DNA of 44,624 nucleotides from Promethearchaeota archaeon (GTDB taxonomy: Archaea > Asgardarchaeota > Lokiarchaeia > Sigyniarchaeales > SOKP01), in the NCBI GenBank assembly GCA_016839915.1, contig JAEOTH010000063.1, positions 1-44,624 of the forward strand. The letters are read 5' to 3'. Below the pieces are notes generated by a model. The model saw only the letters and a list, made by a program, of their open reading frames with translations, had not been told where the DNA came from and searched no databases. Shown in pieces: positions 32,728 through 41,159 of the stretch. Position 1 is the stretch's first letter. Every line of letters starts with the position of its first letter. The translations under genes were made by a program, and so were the position numbers.

Positions 32728-33208
32728 TTCCGATTATCTTTTTAATGATTTTTAATACTCCTTTCTCAATTCTTTCTAGAATTTTATTATATTCATTCTG
32801 GTGAAGATAAAATGGATCTTCAATATCCAAATCATCTTTTTCTCCTGCGTACTCTAATAGTAAAAATACTTTATTATTTAAATTATTAAGATTTTTGAAT
32901 TTTCTTTTTAACTTATTAATGTGATGCTTTTGTTCAAATCCTAAGATTAAGTCTTGTTTATCTAATAGCTGATAATCTATTCTTTTTGTTTTAAAATTAC
33001 TAATATCAATCCCTCTAGAATTTAAATAATTTACAGTTCCAGGCTGAGCAGTTTCGTAATAATGATATAACCCTGCTGAATCAAATTCTACATCTTTCAA
33101 CTCTTCATTATACTTTGAATTTTTAAGCCAGTTTGCAAATGCTTCAGCAAAGGGACTTCTACACGTATTTCCCGCACAATAGAAGAGAACTTTCTTTATC
33201 TTAGACAT
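32711..33208 (-). CDS. Low-molecular-weight protein phosphatase family protein, copy B
   Basis: A 165-residue paralog of copy A with the P-loop CAGNTCRSPFAEAF (C11, C16, R17) and the acid region DLDIEDPFYLHQNEY. The extra cysteine C16 inside the P-loop could form a regulatory disulfide with C11, as known for some LMW phosphatases with a second active-site cysteine. No C-terminal cysteine pair is present, so arsenate reductase activity is not supported. It is divergent from the SIR2-TPR gene with 125 bases between the starts, and may be controlled jointly with it. Confidence 0.86.
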   Translation of the reverse strand: MSKIKKVLFYCAGNTCRSPFAEAFANWLKNSKYNEELKDVEFDSAGLYHYYETAQPGTVNYLNSRGIDISNFKTKRIDYQLLDKQDLILGFEQKHHINKLKRKFKNLNNLNNKVFLLLEYAGEKDDLDIEDPFYLHQNEYNKILERIEKGVLKIIKKIIGINKAE

Positions 33209-33333
33209 GGTATATTCTTCACGGTTCTTATGCGATAATAATTTTTTCTGTTAAAAAAAAATTTTGATTAACTTCAAAAGGGAATAAAAATATAGAACAA
33301 AACAGAAGCCTAGAAGATTCTAAGAAAATAATT

Positions 33334-35745
33334 ATGACAGACGAAATACATTTCGAAGAATATGGAGAAGATTTAGAATCTTTATTTACGCCAAAAAGAA
33401 ATTATACATTCTTGGTTGGGGCAGGCATCTCGATGGATCCTCCAGCAAATATGCCGTCCGCCAGACAGATTGTAAAAAGTTTACTAGAAATATTTGCACC
33501 ACTAGAAGAAATTGATAATCTACTTGTTCTAGAAATGCTAAGATTTGAATTAGCAGTGGAAAAAATACAAGATATTTTTGATGAAGAATTGAAATTTTTA
33601 GATTATCTAGAATATATAACTGAACCAAATCTCATTCATTTTTTCTTAACTAATGCTATTACACGTGGTAATTATGTTGTTACTACCAATTTTGATTATT
33701 TAATCGAGCATGCATTACTAAGAGTTTTAGATAAACATTGGCACCAAGATATTACACCCGTTATATCAAAAGAAGATTATATAATCTATCAAGATCCTAA
33801 AACCATCCTAGCATCGAATAAATATCCCATTTATAAAATTCATGGTTCTAAACGTAATATCATAACAGGGAGAGATACAAAAGAATCTCTTATAACAACC
33901 ATAAGTGCCTTAGGGAAAGATCGCGCTGAAGGGGAGACTTTTGCAATTGAACCTTATAAAAAACCAGCTATTTTCAATTTAATGAACAAACGGACATTAG
34001 TGGTTATGGGTTATTCAGGAAGTGATGATTTTGACATTGGTCCCACTTTAAAAGAAATGCCATTCCTTAATCGTCTTATATGGATTGAACATTCTCAAGA
34101 TTCGAAAACTGAAATTATTAATATTAGTAAGAAAAAGGAAATGTTTTCACAAGAAAATTCATCTAAATTGGGAAAATTATTAGTATATATTTGCACAAAA
34201 AACAATTTCGAAGTCATACTAATTAAAACAAATACATACGATTTTATACAAAAAAGATTATGGAATATTTTTTTACCTTTCCTTCCTCTTAGTGAAGTCA
34301 ATCTTTTTGAATCAGAAAAGGAAATCCCTAAATTTTCGGAATGGATTCACTCTATATTTAAAGACACCCCTACGACTCAAAAATATAAATTTGTATCCCA
34401 GTTATTCTATTATTTAAAAGATCTTAAGTCCGCAAAACGAAGTTCTGATAAAGGTCTTGTTTTAGCTGAAGAAACAAATGATATAGCTTCAAAATCATTC
34501 TTTTTGAATATGTTAGGAATGATCTACCAAATAACAGGGGACTATAAAGAAGCTTTAATGAACTATGAAAAAGCACTATTAATTGATGAATCATTAAATG
34601 ACATTGCAGGAAAATCTACGGATTTAAACAATATTGGGTCAATCTACCTAACTATAGGTGAGTATGATAAAGCACTAGATAGATATAATCAAGCTTTAGA
34701 AATTGTTGAGAGATTAGGAGATTTATCTAGTGAAATTTCTTGTAAAAACAATATAGGTAGAGTATATGAAGTAAGAAATGAATTTGATTTAGCTTTAAAA
34801 TGCTACCTTGAAGCTATAAAAATTACTGAAGAAGTAGGTGACCTTAATCGAAAGGCAACACTTTTAAATAACATAGGAATGATTTATAAGGCTAAAAATG
34901 AATATAATAAATCAATTGAATATTATAAAGAATCTTTACAAATCTCTGATCTTTTGGGTGATCTTTACGGAAAATTAATCCTTTTAAATAATATTGGAAG
35001 GGTTTATGATGAATATGAGGATTTTGAGAAAGCTTTGGAAAAATATCATGAGTCATTGGATATTGCAGAACAATTAGGAGATCTATCTAAAAAAGCAGGT
35101 TGTCTTAATAATATTGGTTCAATTTATTTAGCACAAGGAAAACAAAATTTAGCACTAGAAAAATATCAAGAAGCATTAACTATTGAAGGGAATTTAGGAG
35201 ATCCATTAATGAAGATAATTTACCTTAATAATATCGGGATGATTTTTAACGATCAGGCTAATCATAATCTGGCAAAAGAAAAATATGTTGAAGCCTTGAA
35301 TATTGCTAATGAGATAGGAGATATGTCAAAAAAAGGTCTTTTATTAACTAAGATTGGCGGAATTGATATGATTCAAGAGGATTATTTAACTGCTCTGGAG
35401 AAATATAAAGAATCAGTTTTAGTTTTTGAAACTAAAGGAGAATTATCTAATAAAGCAGCTAGTCTTAGCAATATTGGAAGAATCTATGAGATACAGAATA
35501 ATTTGTATGAAGCTTTGAGAATATATGAAGAAACCCTTCAAATTGACCAAAACTTAGGTGAACCAATGGGAATTGCAAATGATTTTTATAATATAGGTAA
35601 GGTTTATAATAAACAAGGAGAATATAGAAAAGCATTACAAAACTATGAAGAAAGCTTAAAAATCTTTGCACAGCTAGGACAAAAGCAGCATATTGAAGTA
35701 TTACAAAACTACATTAATGAAATTCATAGGAAAATCGGAAAATAA
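33334..35745 (+). CDS. SIR2-like domain fused to ten TPR repeats
   Basis: An 803-residue cytoplasmic protein. The first ~290 residues form a SIR2-like domain: FLVGAGISMDPPA (NAD-binding loop), TTNFDYL (N119, catalytic-type Asn), IYKIHGSKRN (H170, catalytic-type His) and VVMGYSGSDDFD. From about 345 to 800 are ten TPR/kinesin-light-chain-like units, each ending near LNNIGxIY. Proteins with this architecture belong to the SIR2_2 group; several act as NAD-degrading effectors in antiviral defence (established for Thoeris, DSR and SIR2-Argonaute systems). No partner such as a TIR, HerA or Argonaute gene is adjacent. A defence or NAD-dependent signalling role is inferred. Confidence 0.85.
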   Translation: MTDEIHFEEYGEDLESLFTPKRNYTFLVGAGISMDPPANMPSARQIVKSLLEIFAPLEEIDNLLVLEMLRFELAVEKIQDIFDEELKFLDYLEYITEPNLIHFFLTNAITRGNYVVTTNFDYLIEHALLRVLDKHWHQDITPVISKEDYIIYQDPKTILASNKYPIYKIHGSKRNIITGRDTKESLITTISALGKDRAEGETFAIEPYKKPAIFNLMNKRTLVVMGYSGSDDFDIGPTLKEMPFLNRLIWIEHSQDSKTEIINISKKKEMFSQENSSKLGKLLVYICTKNNFEVILIKTNTYDFIQKRLWNIFLPFLPLSEVNLFESEKEIPKFSEWIHSIFKDTPTTQKYKFVSQLFYYLKDLKSAKRSSDKGLVLAEETNDIASKSFFLNMLGMIYQITGDYKEALMNYEKALLIDESLNDIAGKSTDLNNIGSIYLTIGEYDKALDRYNQALEIVERLGDLSSEISCKNNIGRVYEVRNEFDLALKCYLEAIKITEEVGDLNRKATLLNNIGMIYKAKNEYNKSIEYYKESLQISDLLGDLYGKLILLNNIGRVYDEYEDFEKALEKYHESLDIAEQLGDLSKKAGCLNNIGSIYLAQGKQNLALEKYQEALTIEGNLGDPLMKIIYLNNIGMIFNDQANHNLAKEKYVEALNIANEIGDMSKKGLLLTKIGGIDMIQEDYLTALEKYKESVLVFETKGELSNKAASLSNIGRIYEIQNNLYEALRIYEETLQIDQNLGEPMGIANDFYNIGKVYNKQGEYRKALQNYEESLKIFAQLGQKQHIEVLQNYINEIHRKIGK

Positions 35746-35816
35746 ACATTAAAAAAAGATTTCCCATAATGTTCTTGTAATAAAATTTTAATTTAATCAA
35801 TTGTATTTTAAAATAG

Positions 35817-35830
35817 ATTTAAATAATATA
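35817..35830 (+). promoter_or_regulatory. TATA box of nadB-like gene
   Basis: ATTTAAATAATATA lies 24-37 bases before the TTG start at 35854. The gene therefore seems to have its own promoter and a nearly leaderless mRNA, rather than being transcribed only with the SIR2-TPR gene 108 bases upstream. Confidence 0.45.
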
Positions 35831-35853
35831 TGGGAGAATTTGAATAATTTCCA

Positions 35854-37425
35854 TTGAAAATTAAAACAGACTTTTTAATTATTGGAAGTGGAATTTCTGG
35901 GCTTTCTCTTGCACTGCATCTATCCAAATTAATACCCAATCAAAAAATATTGTTAATTTCAAAAGAAACTTTGCTTGAGAGTAGTACATACTATGCTCAG
36001 GGAGGGATTGCCAGTGTATGGAACGATAATGATAATTTAGAGAAACATATTCAGGATACATTAATTGCGGGAGATGGCTTATGTAATGAAATTATTGTAA
36101 GAAGAATATTAAAGCAGGCTCCAGAGAGGGTAAGGGAATTAATAGCGTTGGGAGTGAAATTTACTCGGGATGAAAATGGGGAGTACAACCTAGGAAAAGA
36201 AGGAGGTCATTCAGTAAGAAGAATTCTTCATGTTAATGATCAAACAGGTCAAAGTATAGTAAAAACTCTTATAAAAAATATTAGGAATTTAGATAATATT
36301 GAAATTCGAGAAAAATGGTGCGCTGTTAATCTTTATGTTAAAAATTTAATTTGTTATGGAGCATACGTTTTAGAGCAAGAAACGGAGGAGATTCATAATA
36401 TTACTGCCAAAGCAACCATCTTAGCTACTGGTGGTTCTGATAAAATTTATTTATATACAACTAATCCAGATATAATTTCCGGTGATGGTATAGCTATGGC
36501 ATATAGAGCAGGTGCGATGATATCTAATTTGGAATTTTATCAATTTCACCCAACATGTTTATACCATCCTTATGCAAAGTCATTCTTAATAACTGAGGCT
36601 ATGCGTGGAGAAGGGGCAATCCTAAAAGATATAAAAGGAAATGTATTTATGGAAAAATATCATCCTCAGAAAGATTTAGCTCCTCGTGATATTGTTTCTA
36701 GAGCTATTGATGCGGAATTAAAGAAATCTGGTGATGATTATGTCTATTTGGATATTGCTTCCTATAAAGATTCTGCTCATATTAAAAGTCATTTTCCTGG
36801 AGTTTATGAAAAATGCTTGGAATTTAATATTGATATTACGAAAGAACCAATTCCAGTAGTTCCAGCTGCTCATTATAGTTGTGGCGGTGTAGTGGCTGGA
36901 ATAGACGGGATTACTGAAATTAAAAATCTATATGTTATTGGAGAAGCAGCATGCACGGGACTTCATGGAAGTAATAGATTAGCATCTAATTCTTTACTTG
37001 AAGGTTTAGTTGGTGCATATGAATGTGCTAGTTATTTATCAAAAGATTTTTCTAGTTTTAAAGTTAAAAGTTTTCCTGAATGGGAATCAGGGAGTGCAAT
37101 TCCATCAACTGAAGCTGTAGTCATAACACAAAATTGGGATGAAATTAGAATGTTGATGCAAAATTTTGTAGGAATTGTGAGATCGGATTCTCGATTAAAA
37201 AGAGCGCTTAAACGAATGAATATATTTGCTGAGGAAATAGATTATTATTACTGGAATTATAAAATTGAGAAAAATTTAGTAGAATTAAGAAATTTATCAA
37301 TGGTTGCAGAATTATTAATTAGATGTGCATTGTCTCGAAAAGAAAGCAGAGGGACTCATTTTAATGAGAATCATCTAGATAAATTAGAATTAGCACGAAA
37401 TTCTTACATTAAAAGACCGTGGTAG
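35854..37425 (+). CDS. nadB: L-aspartate oxidase
   Basis: A 523-residue FAD-dependent enzyme that oxidises L-aspartate to iminoaspartate, the first step of de novo NAD synthesis. Motifs: FLIIGSGISGLSLALHL (FAD Rossmann, about 7-23), STYYAQGGIASV, GGHSVRRILHVNDQTG, FHPTCLY, LITEAMRGEGA with the substrate arginine, and GEAACTGLHGSNRLASNSLLEG near the end of the FAD domain, then a helical C-terminal domain. NadB is distinguished from fumarate reductase subunits by HSVRRI and HGSNRLASNSLLE. The start is TTG. nadA and nadC are not in the window. Its position behind a SIR2-type NAD-consuming protein is noted in the findings. Confidence 0.93.
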   Translation: MKIKTDFLIIGSGISGLSLALHLSKLIPNQKILLISKETLLESSTYYAQGGIASVWNDNDNLEKHIQDTLIAGDGLCNEIIVRRILKQAPERVRELIALGVKFTRDENGEYNLGKEGGHSVRRILHVNDQTGQSIVKTLIKNIRNLDNIEIREKWCAVNLYVKNLICYGAYVLEQETEEIHNITAKATILATGGSDKIYLYTTNPDIISGDGIAMAYRAGAMISNLEFYQFHPTCLYHPYAKSFLITEAMRGEGAILKDIKGNVFMEKYHPQKDLAPRDIVSRAIDAELKKSGDDYVYLDIASYKDSAHIKSHFPGVYEKCLEFNIDITKEPIPVVPAAHYSCGGVVAGIDGITEIKNLYVIGEAACTGLHGSNRLASNSLLEGLVGAYECASYLSKDFSSFKVKSFPEWESGSAIPSTEAVVITQNWDEIRMLMQNFVGIVRSDSRLKRALKRMNIFAEEIDYYYWNYKIEKNLVELRNLSMVAELLIRCALSRKESRGTHFNENHLDKLELARNSYIKRPW

Positions 37426-37524
37426 GAATAAATAGCATTGAGTTTGTATAATTTTAAATTATTATACTCATTAATAATGATAAGAAAAACCTTGTAGAAG
37501 TTAGATTTAATATTAATTTTAATT

Positions 37525-38775
37525 ATGGCTATATATCCCGTTTTTAAAAAGAAAATTGAGCATCAAAGTAATGATACTCAGCTCAGAGTCATAATATCAT
37601 TTGAGAATCTCTCAAATCGAGAAGAGTTTATTAAAACAAATACAGATCTAAAATTTTTAGGTAAAAATGAATTTATACCATCCGTGTATGTCAATTTAAA
37701 GAAAGATCAAATTATTAATTTAGAAAAAAATAAGTTAATTAAAATTTTAGAAGAAGATCAAAAACTCTATTTTTCAATGCTAGATGTAATAGAAATCTTA
37801 GAATTAGATGATTATAAAAACTCTCATATCTCATTTAAGGGGAATAATGTAAAGGTTGGAATTATTGATGAAGGTATAGACAACAAATTCTTATCCTTAT
37901 CGAATTCAGATACATACTTAGAGAGAATCGAAAAAAAAGAGAAAAGTAAGACGCAACGGGAAGATATTTCACATGGGACGATAATGGCAAGTATAATTGG
38001 GAATCAATTTAAAGATATCGATGAAAACTTTATTGGTATTGCACCTAATGTCCATTTCATTGATTTTAAACTATCAAATTCGAAGAGAAAATATTACTTT
38101 TCAGACATTTTAGATATCTTTGAAAATATATATAAGAAAAATATAGTTATTGACATTCTTTTAATTTCTCTAACTACAAAAGAGCCTTCTGATGGAAACG
38201 ATATTTTATCTTTAGCTTGCAACTCATTTGTAACAAGTGGTTTAATAATTGTTTGTCCTGCTGGAAATTTCGGTCCAAAAAATTACTCGATAGGAAGCCC
38301 TGGGGCTGCGAAGAAAGTTTTAACCTTTGGAAGTCTCAATAAAGATCTTTTAATCTCTGATTTTAGCGGAAGAGGGCCTACTTTAGATGAGCGCACAAAA
38401 CCAGATTTATGTTTACCAGGTGTAAATATCATTGTACCGTTATCAGATAACTTACAGGTAAGAGTAACTGGAACTAGTGTTTCTGCTTCGATAGGTGTAG
38501 GGATAATTGCTTTAATAAAAGAATATGATCCCAATATTTCTTATGAGGAGATTTTAGACTTAATGAAAAAATCGAGAATAGATTTAAATCAAGAACAAAA
38601 TTCTCAAGGTTTTGGAACTACAAGAGTTACTGATATATTTAAGAATCTTGATTTATTTCATGAGAAAATAGTACCTTATAATTACCTAATTAAAAAATCT
38701 TTATTGTTATCTACTGAATTTATGATATTGTTTATATTCCTATTTTATGTTTTACTTTTTTTTAGAATAAAATGA
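37525..38775 (+). CDS. Subtilisin-like serine protease (S8) with C-terminal membrane anchor
   Basis: A 416-residue S8 protease. The N-terminal ~85 residues (LRVIISFENLSNREEF onward) look like an inhibitor_I9-type propeptide. The catalytic domain has Asp in GIIDEGID (about 113-120), His in SHGTIMAS (about 151-158), the oxyanion Asn in PAGNFGP, and Ser in GTSVSAS (about 315-321). A single hydrophobic helix (about 394-413) ends the protein with only a few residues after it. No N-terminal signal peptide is seen, so it would be a tail-anchored protein with the protease domain facing the cytoplasm, unusual for this family. The start is ATG. Confidence 0.88.
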   Translation: MAIYPVFKKKIEHQSNDTQLRVIISFENLSNREEFIKTNTDLKFLGKNEFIPSVYVNLKKDQIINLEKNKLIKILEEDQKLYFSMLDVIEILELDDYKNSHISFKGNNVKVGIIDEGIDNKFLSLSNSDTYLERIEKKEKSKTQREDISHGTIMASIIGNQFKDIDENFIGIAPNVHFIDFKLSNSKRKYYFSDILDIFENIYKKNIVIDILLISLTTKEPSDGNDILSLACNSFVTSGLIIVCPAGNFGPKNYSIGSPGAAKKVLTFGSLNKDLLISDFSGRGPTLDERTKPDLCLPGVNIIVPLSDNLQVRVTGTSVSASIGVGIIALIKEYDPNISYEEILDLMKKSRIDLNQEQNSQGFGTTRVTDIFKNLDLFHEKIVPYNYLIKKSLLLSTEFMILFIFLFYVLLFFRIK

Positions 38776-38848
38776 TCCTAGAATTATCAGTTTAATAACT
38801 TGATTGTGAAATATTTAATACAGAAGTTATTAATTCTTAAATAGTAGG

Positions 38849-39589
38849 ATGACTCAAAACAAACTACTCCATGTAATTATAGACAATAGAGAACAGAAAT
38901 TAAAAGCGATTTTAGACAAGAAAAAAGATACAATAACATACGAATCAAAGCAATTAGATATAGCTGACATTGTCATTTCAAGCGAAGTCGCTATCGAAAG
39001 AAAGGAAGGATCTGATTTTATTTCCTCAATAATGGATAATAGACTATTTGAGCAACTATTACGTCTAAAAGATACATATGAGTACCCAATCTTAATACTA
39101 GAAGGTTTGAATAACGATGTGTTTGAGAAGACTGGAATGAAAATCTCATCAATATATGGTGCTCTTTCTTTTATTTCCTACAAATTAGGAATTTCTGTTA
39201 TTCCCACAAGAAATATAGATGATACTGCAATTGTTGTTGAGAGAATTGCCTATCGAGAACAAGTAAAAGATAGCACGCCTATATTTTCAAGAAGAGCTCC
39301 TAAAGAAATGTCAAAAAAAGAGAGAAGATCCTTTATAATAGAAGGTTTGGTGGATATAGGTGCTAAAAAAGCTAAAGCGTTAATTGAGAAATTTAAAACT
39401 CCTTATGAGGTTTTTAAAGCAATAAAGCGTACAGAAATTCTATACACCAAAACAGGGCGAATGAAAGGGATACAAGGCCCATTGGAGGATTTAACGGGAT
39501 TTGGACCCAAGTTTGTTGAAAAAAATCAAAAGCTTCTTTTTGGAAAAAAGAAAAAAACACCTCAAAAACGAATTAATGATAATTATTAA
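38849..39589 (+). CDS. XPF/ERCC4-type structure-specific endonuclease without helicase
   Basis: A 246-residue nuclease. ERCC4 domain with IIDNREQKLKAIL (about 11-23), the catalytic VAIERKEGSDF (ERKxxxD, about 49-59) and NRLFEQLLRL, followed by a tandem helix-hairpin-helix domain (about 155-230; VDIGAKKAKALIEKF and GFGPKFVEKN). It cleaves branched DNA such as flaps and stalled forks. Euryarchaea have Hef with a helicase; this short form resembles crenarchaeal XPF. Its C-terminus is basic (GKKKKTPQKR) with no convincing PCNA-binding motif. The downstream serine hydrolase gene is 55 bases away but has no obvious functional link. Confidence 0.93.
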   Translation: MTQNKLLHVIIDNREQKLKAILDKKKDTITYESKQLDIADIVISSEVAIERKEGSDFISSIMDNRLFEQLLRLKDTYEYPILILEGLNNDVFEKTGMKISSIYGALSFISYKLGISVIPTRNIDDTAIVVERIAYREQVKDSTPIFSRRAPKEMSKKERRSFIIEGLVDIGAKKAKALIEKFKTPYEVFKAIKRTEILYTKTGRMKGIQGPLEDLTGFGPKFVEKNQKLLFGKKKKTPQKRINDNY

Positions 39590-39644
39590 CTTTAAATTTG
39601 AATGATGTAAAAATATCTATCAAAATTAGGAAAGGGGAAAAACT

Positions 39645-41033
39645 ATGGAAAAGAAATTTAAACAATTGGAAAAAATTATTCGAAATTATATGCGAAAATA
39701 TAAAGTTCCTGGACTATCAATTAACATTTTTCAGGAAGACCAAACTATTTATTCAAAAGGATTTGGAGCTCGTGATCTTGAGAAATTCCTTCCAATGACA
39801 CCACAAACACTTATTGGGATTGGAAGTATAACCAAATCTATAACAGCATTCGGAATTATGAAACTTGTACAAGATGAAAAGTTATCACTAGATGATTCAG
39901 TATCACAATATCTGGATTTTTCTCCTTTTACAAGCCATCCTGATATTCAAATTAAACATTTATTATCACACTCAAGTGGAGTTCCTGCTGCGGATGGTGG
40001 ATTAGTGTCCTTGTTTTACACATTCGGAGATTATAAAAAAGTATATCCCGCTACAACCCGGGAAGATTTTATTGCTCATCTTGGGGACCCTGAAGATTTT
40101 GTTATTTTTAAACCAGGAGTAAAATTCTTTTACAATAATGATATGTTTACATGCTTAGGTTTTATTATAGAGAAATTATCAGGAATTTCATATGCTGAAT
40201 TTATTCAAAGAGAAATTCTTCACCCCCTTGAAATGAAACGTGCAGTTTTTTCAAAAGAAGATTTTGAGAAAGATGGAGACAAAATTACAGGATATATGCC
40301 AAAAAAGGAGGAAAACATAATGGTGCCAAAGAAACACCCTGTTCCGCTTTATGATTATCTTAATGCTCCAGGTGGTCTATATGTTTCAATGGAAGAAATG
40401 ATGCACTATGCTGAATGTTTACTTCATAGAGGAAAGTATAAAGAAAAACAATTACTCTCATCTGACTCAATAGACGAACTATGGACTCCAAGAATTTCTA
40501 GCCCTTATGGATACGGAAAAGATCCAAAATATTGTTTAGGATTAGTTTTAGAAGAAGATTATTATAATTATAATTTTATTCATCATGGGGGTGGATTAGG
40601 CACGAGTTGTGCTAATTTTGGGTTAATCCCAGAAAAGAAATTAGGTGTTTCAGTTGGGCAGAATACATGTACAGGAATTATTTCCGTAATAACTAGAACT
40701 GCGTTATCTCTTCTACTTGATCTTGATCCATTAATCCACGTAGAAGAATTAAAGATCGAGCAAATTATCGATGAAATCGGTGGAGTTTACAAATCATCTC
40801 ATGACCTCTATGAATTAAAAATCTATCTTAAAGGAACCATTCTTTTTGCAGATATTGAAGTTGATGATGGATTTATGAGTCTTCCGTTGATACTAAACCA
40901 ATTTAAAGATTTATCTTTTATTGTTTGTAGCACTTTACCCAAAGCTCGTGAACATATCAAATTCATCAGAGATCAGTCAACTAATAAAGTGAAATTTGTT
41001 GTCTATGATAGATACCTCTATCGTAAGGTTTAA
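39645..41033 (+). CDS. Beta-lactamase-family serine hydrolase
   Basis: A 462-residue protein of the class C beta-lactamase/penicillin-binding-like family. The nucleophile motif is SITK (in IGSITKSITAF, about 63-73), the Tyr motif is FYNND (about 162-166), and the third motif HHGGGLG (about 310-316) replaces KTG, as in esterase EstB-type members. A C-terminal lipocalin-like beta domain (about 365-462) follows. The archaeal wall has no peptidoglycan, so esterase or D-amino peptidase activity is likelier than beta-lactam hydrolysis (inference). No signal peptide is visible. The ATG is preceded by AAAGGGG; an overlapping frame from 39598 is spurious. Confidence 0.9.
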   Translation: MEKKFKQLEKIIRNYMRKYKVPGLSINIFQEDQTIYSKGFGARDLEKFLPMTPQTLIGIGSITKSITAFGIMKLVQDEKLSLDDSVSQYLDFSPFTSHPDIQIKHLLSHSSGVPAADGGLVSLFYTFGDYKKVYPATTREDFIAHLGDPEDFVIFKPGVKFFYNNDMFTCLGFIIEKLSGISYAEFIQREILHPLEMKRAVFSKEDFEKDGDKITGYMPKKEENIMVPKKHPVPLYDYLNAPGGLYVSMEEMMHYAECLLHRGKYKEKQLLSSDSIDELWTPRISSPYGYGKDPKYCLGLVLEEDYYNYNFIHHGGGLGTSCANFGLIPEKKLGVSVGQNTCTGIISVITRTALSLLLDLDPLIHVEELKIEQIIDEIGGVYKSSHDLYELKIYLKGTILFADIEVDDGFMSLPLILNQFKDLSFIVCSTLPKAREHIKFIRDQSTNKVKFVVYDRYLYRKV

Positions 41034-41110
41034 TTCCCAAAAGTATTAATAACTAGTTTTTAACTATTAAGTTTTTAATACAGTGTTGAAGATATTATTG
41101 ATAAATTATA

Positions 41111-41121
41111 GTTTTAAATAG
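41111..41121 (+). promoter_or_regulatory. TATA box of CrtI-like gene
   Basis: GTTTTAAATAG lies about 40-50 bases before the ATG at 41160. GGTGA (41150-41154) before the ATG is the ribosome binding site and favours 41160 over the GTG at 41151. Confidence 0.45.
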
Positions 41122-41159
41122 TATTAGAACCTCTTTTTAAAATAGCAAAGGTGAATTTA

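Noticed and set aside
31963-33208. Arsenate reductases (arsC-type)
   Set aside because: The fold and P-loop fit, but the second and third catalytic cysteines of thioredoxin-coupled arsenate reductases are missing and no ars genes are adjacent.
39530-39589. PCNA-interacting motif at the C-terminus of the XPF nuclease
   Set aside because: QKLLFGKK does not give the QxxLxxFF spacing; the tail is merely basic.
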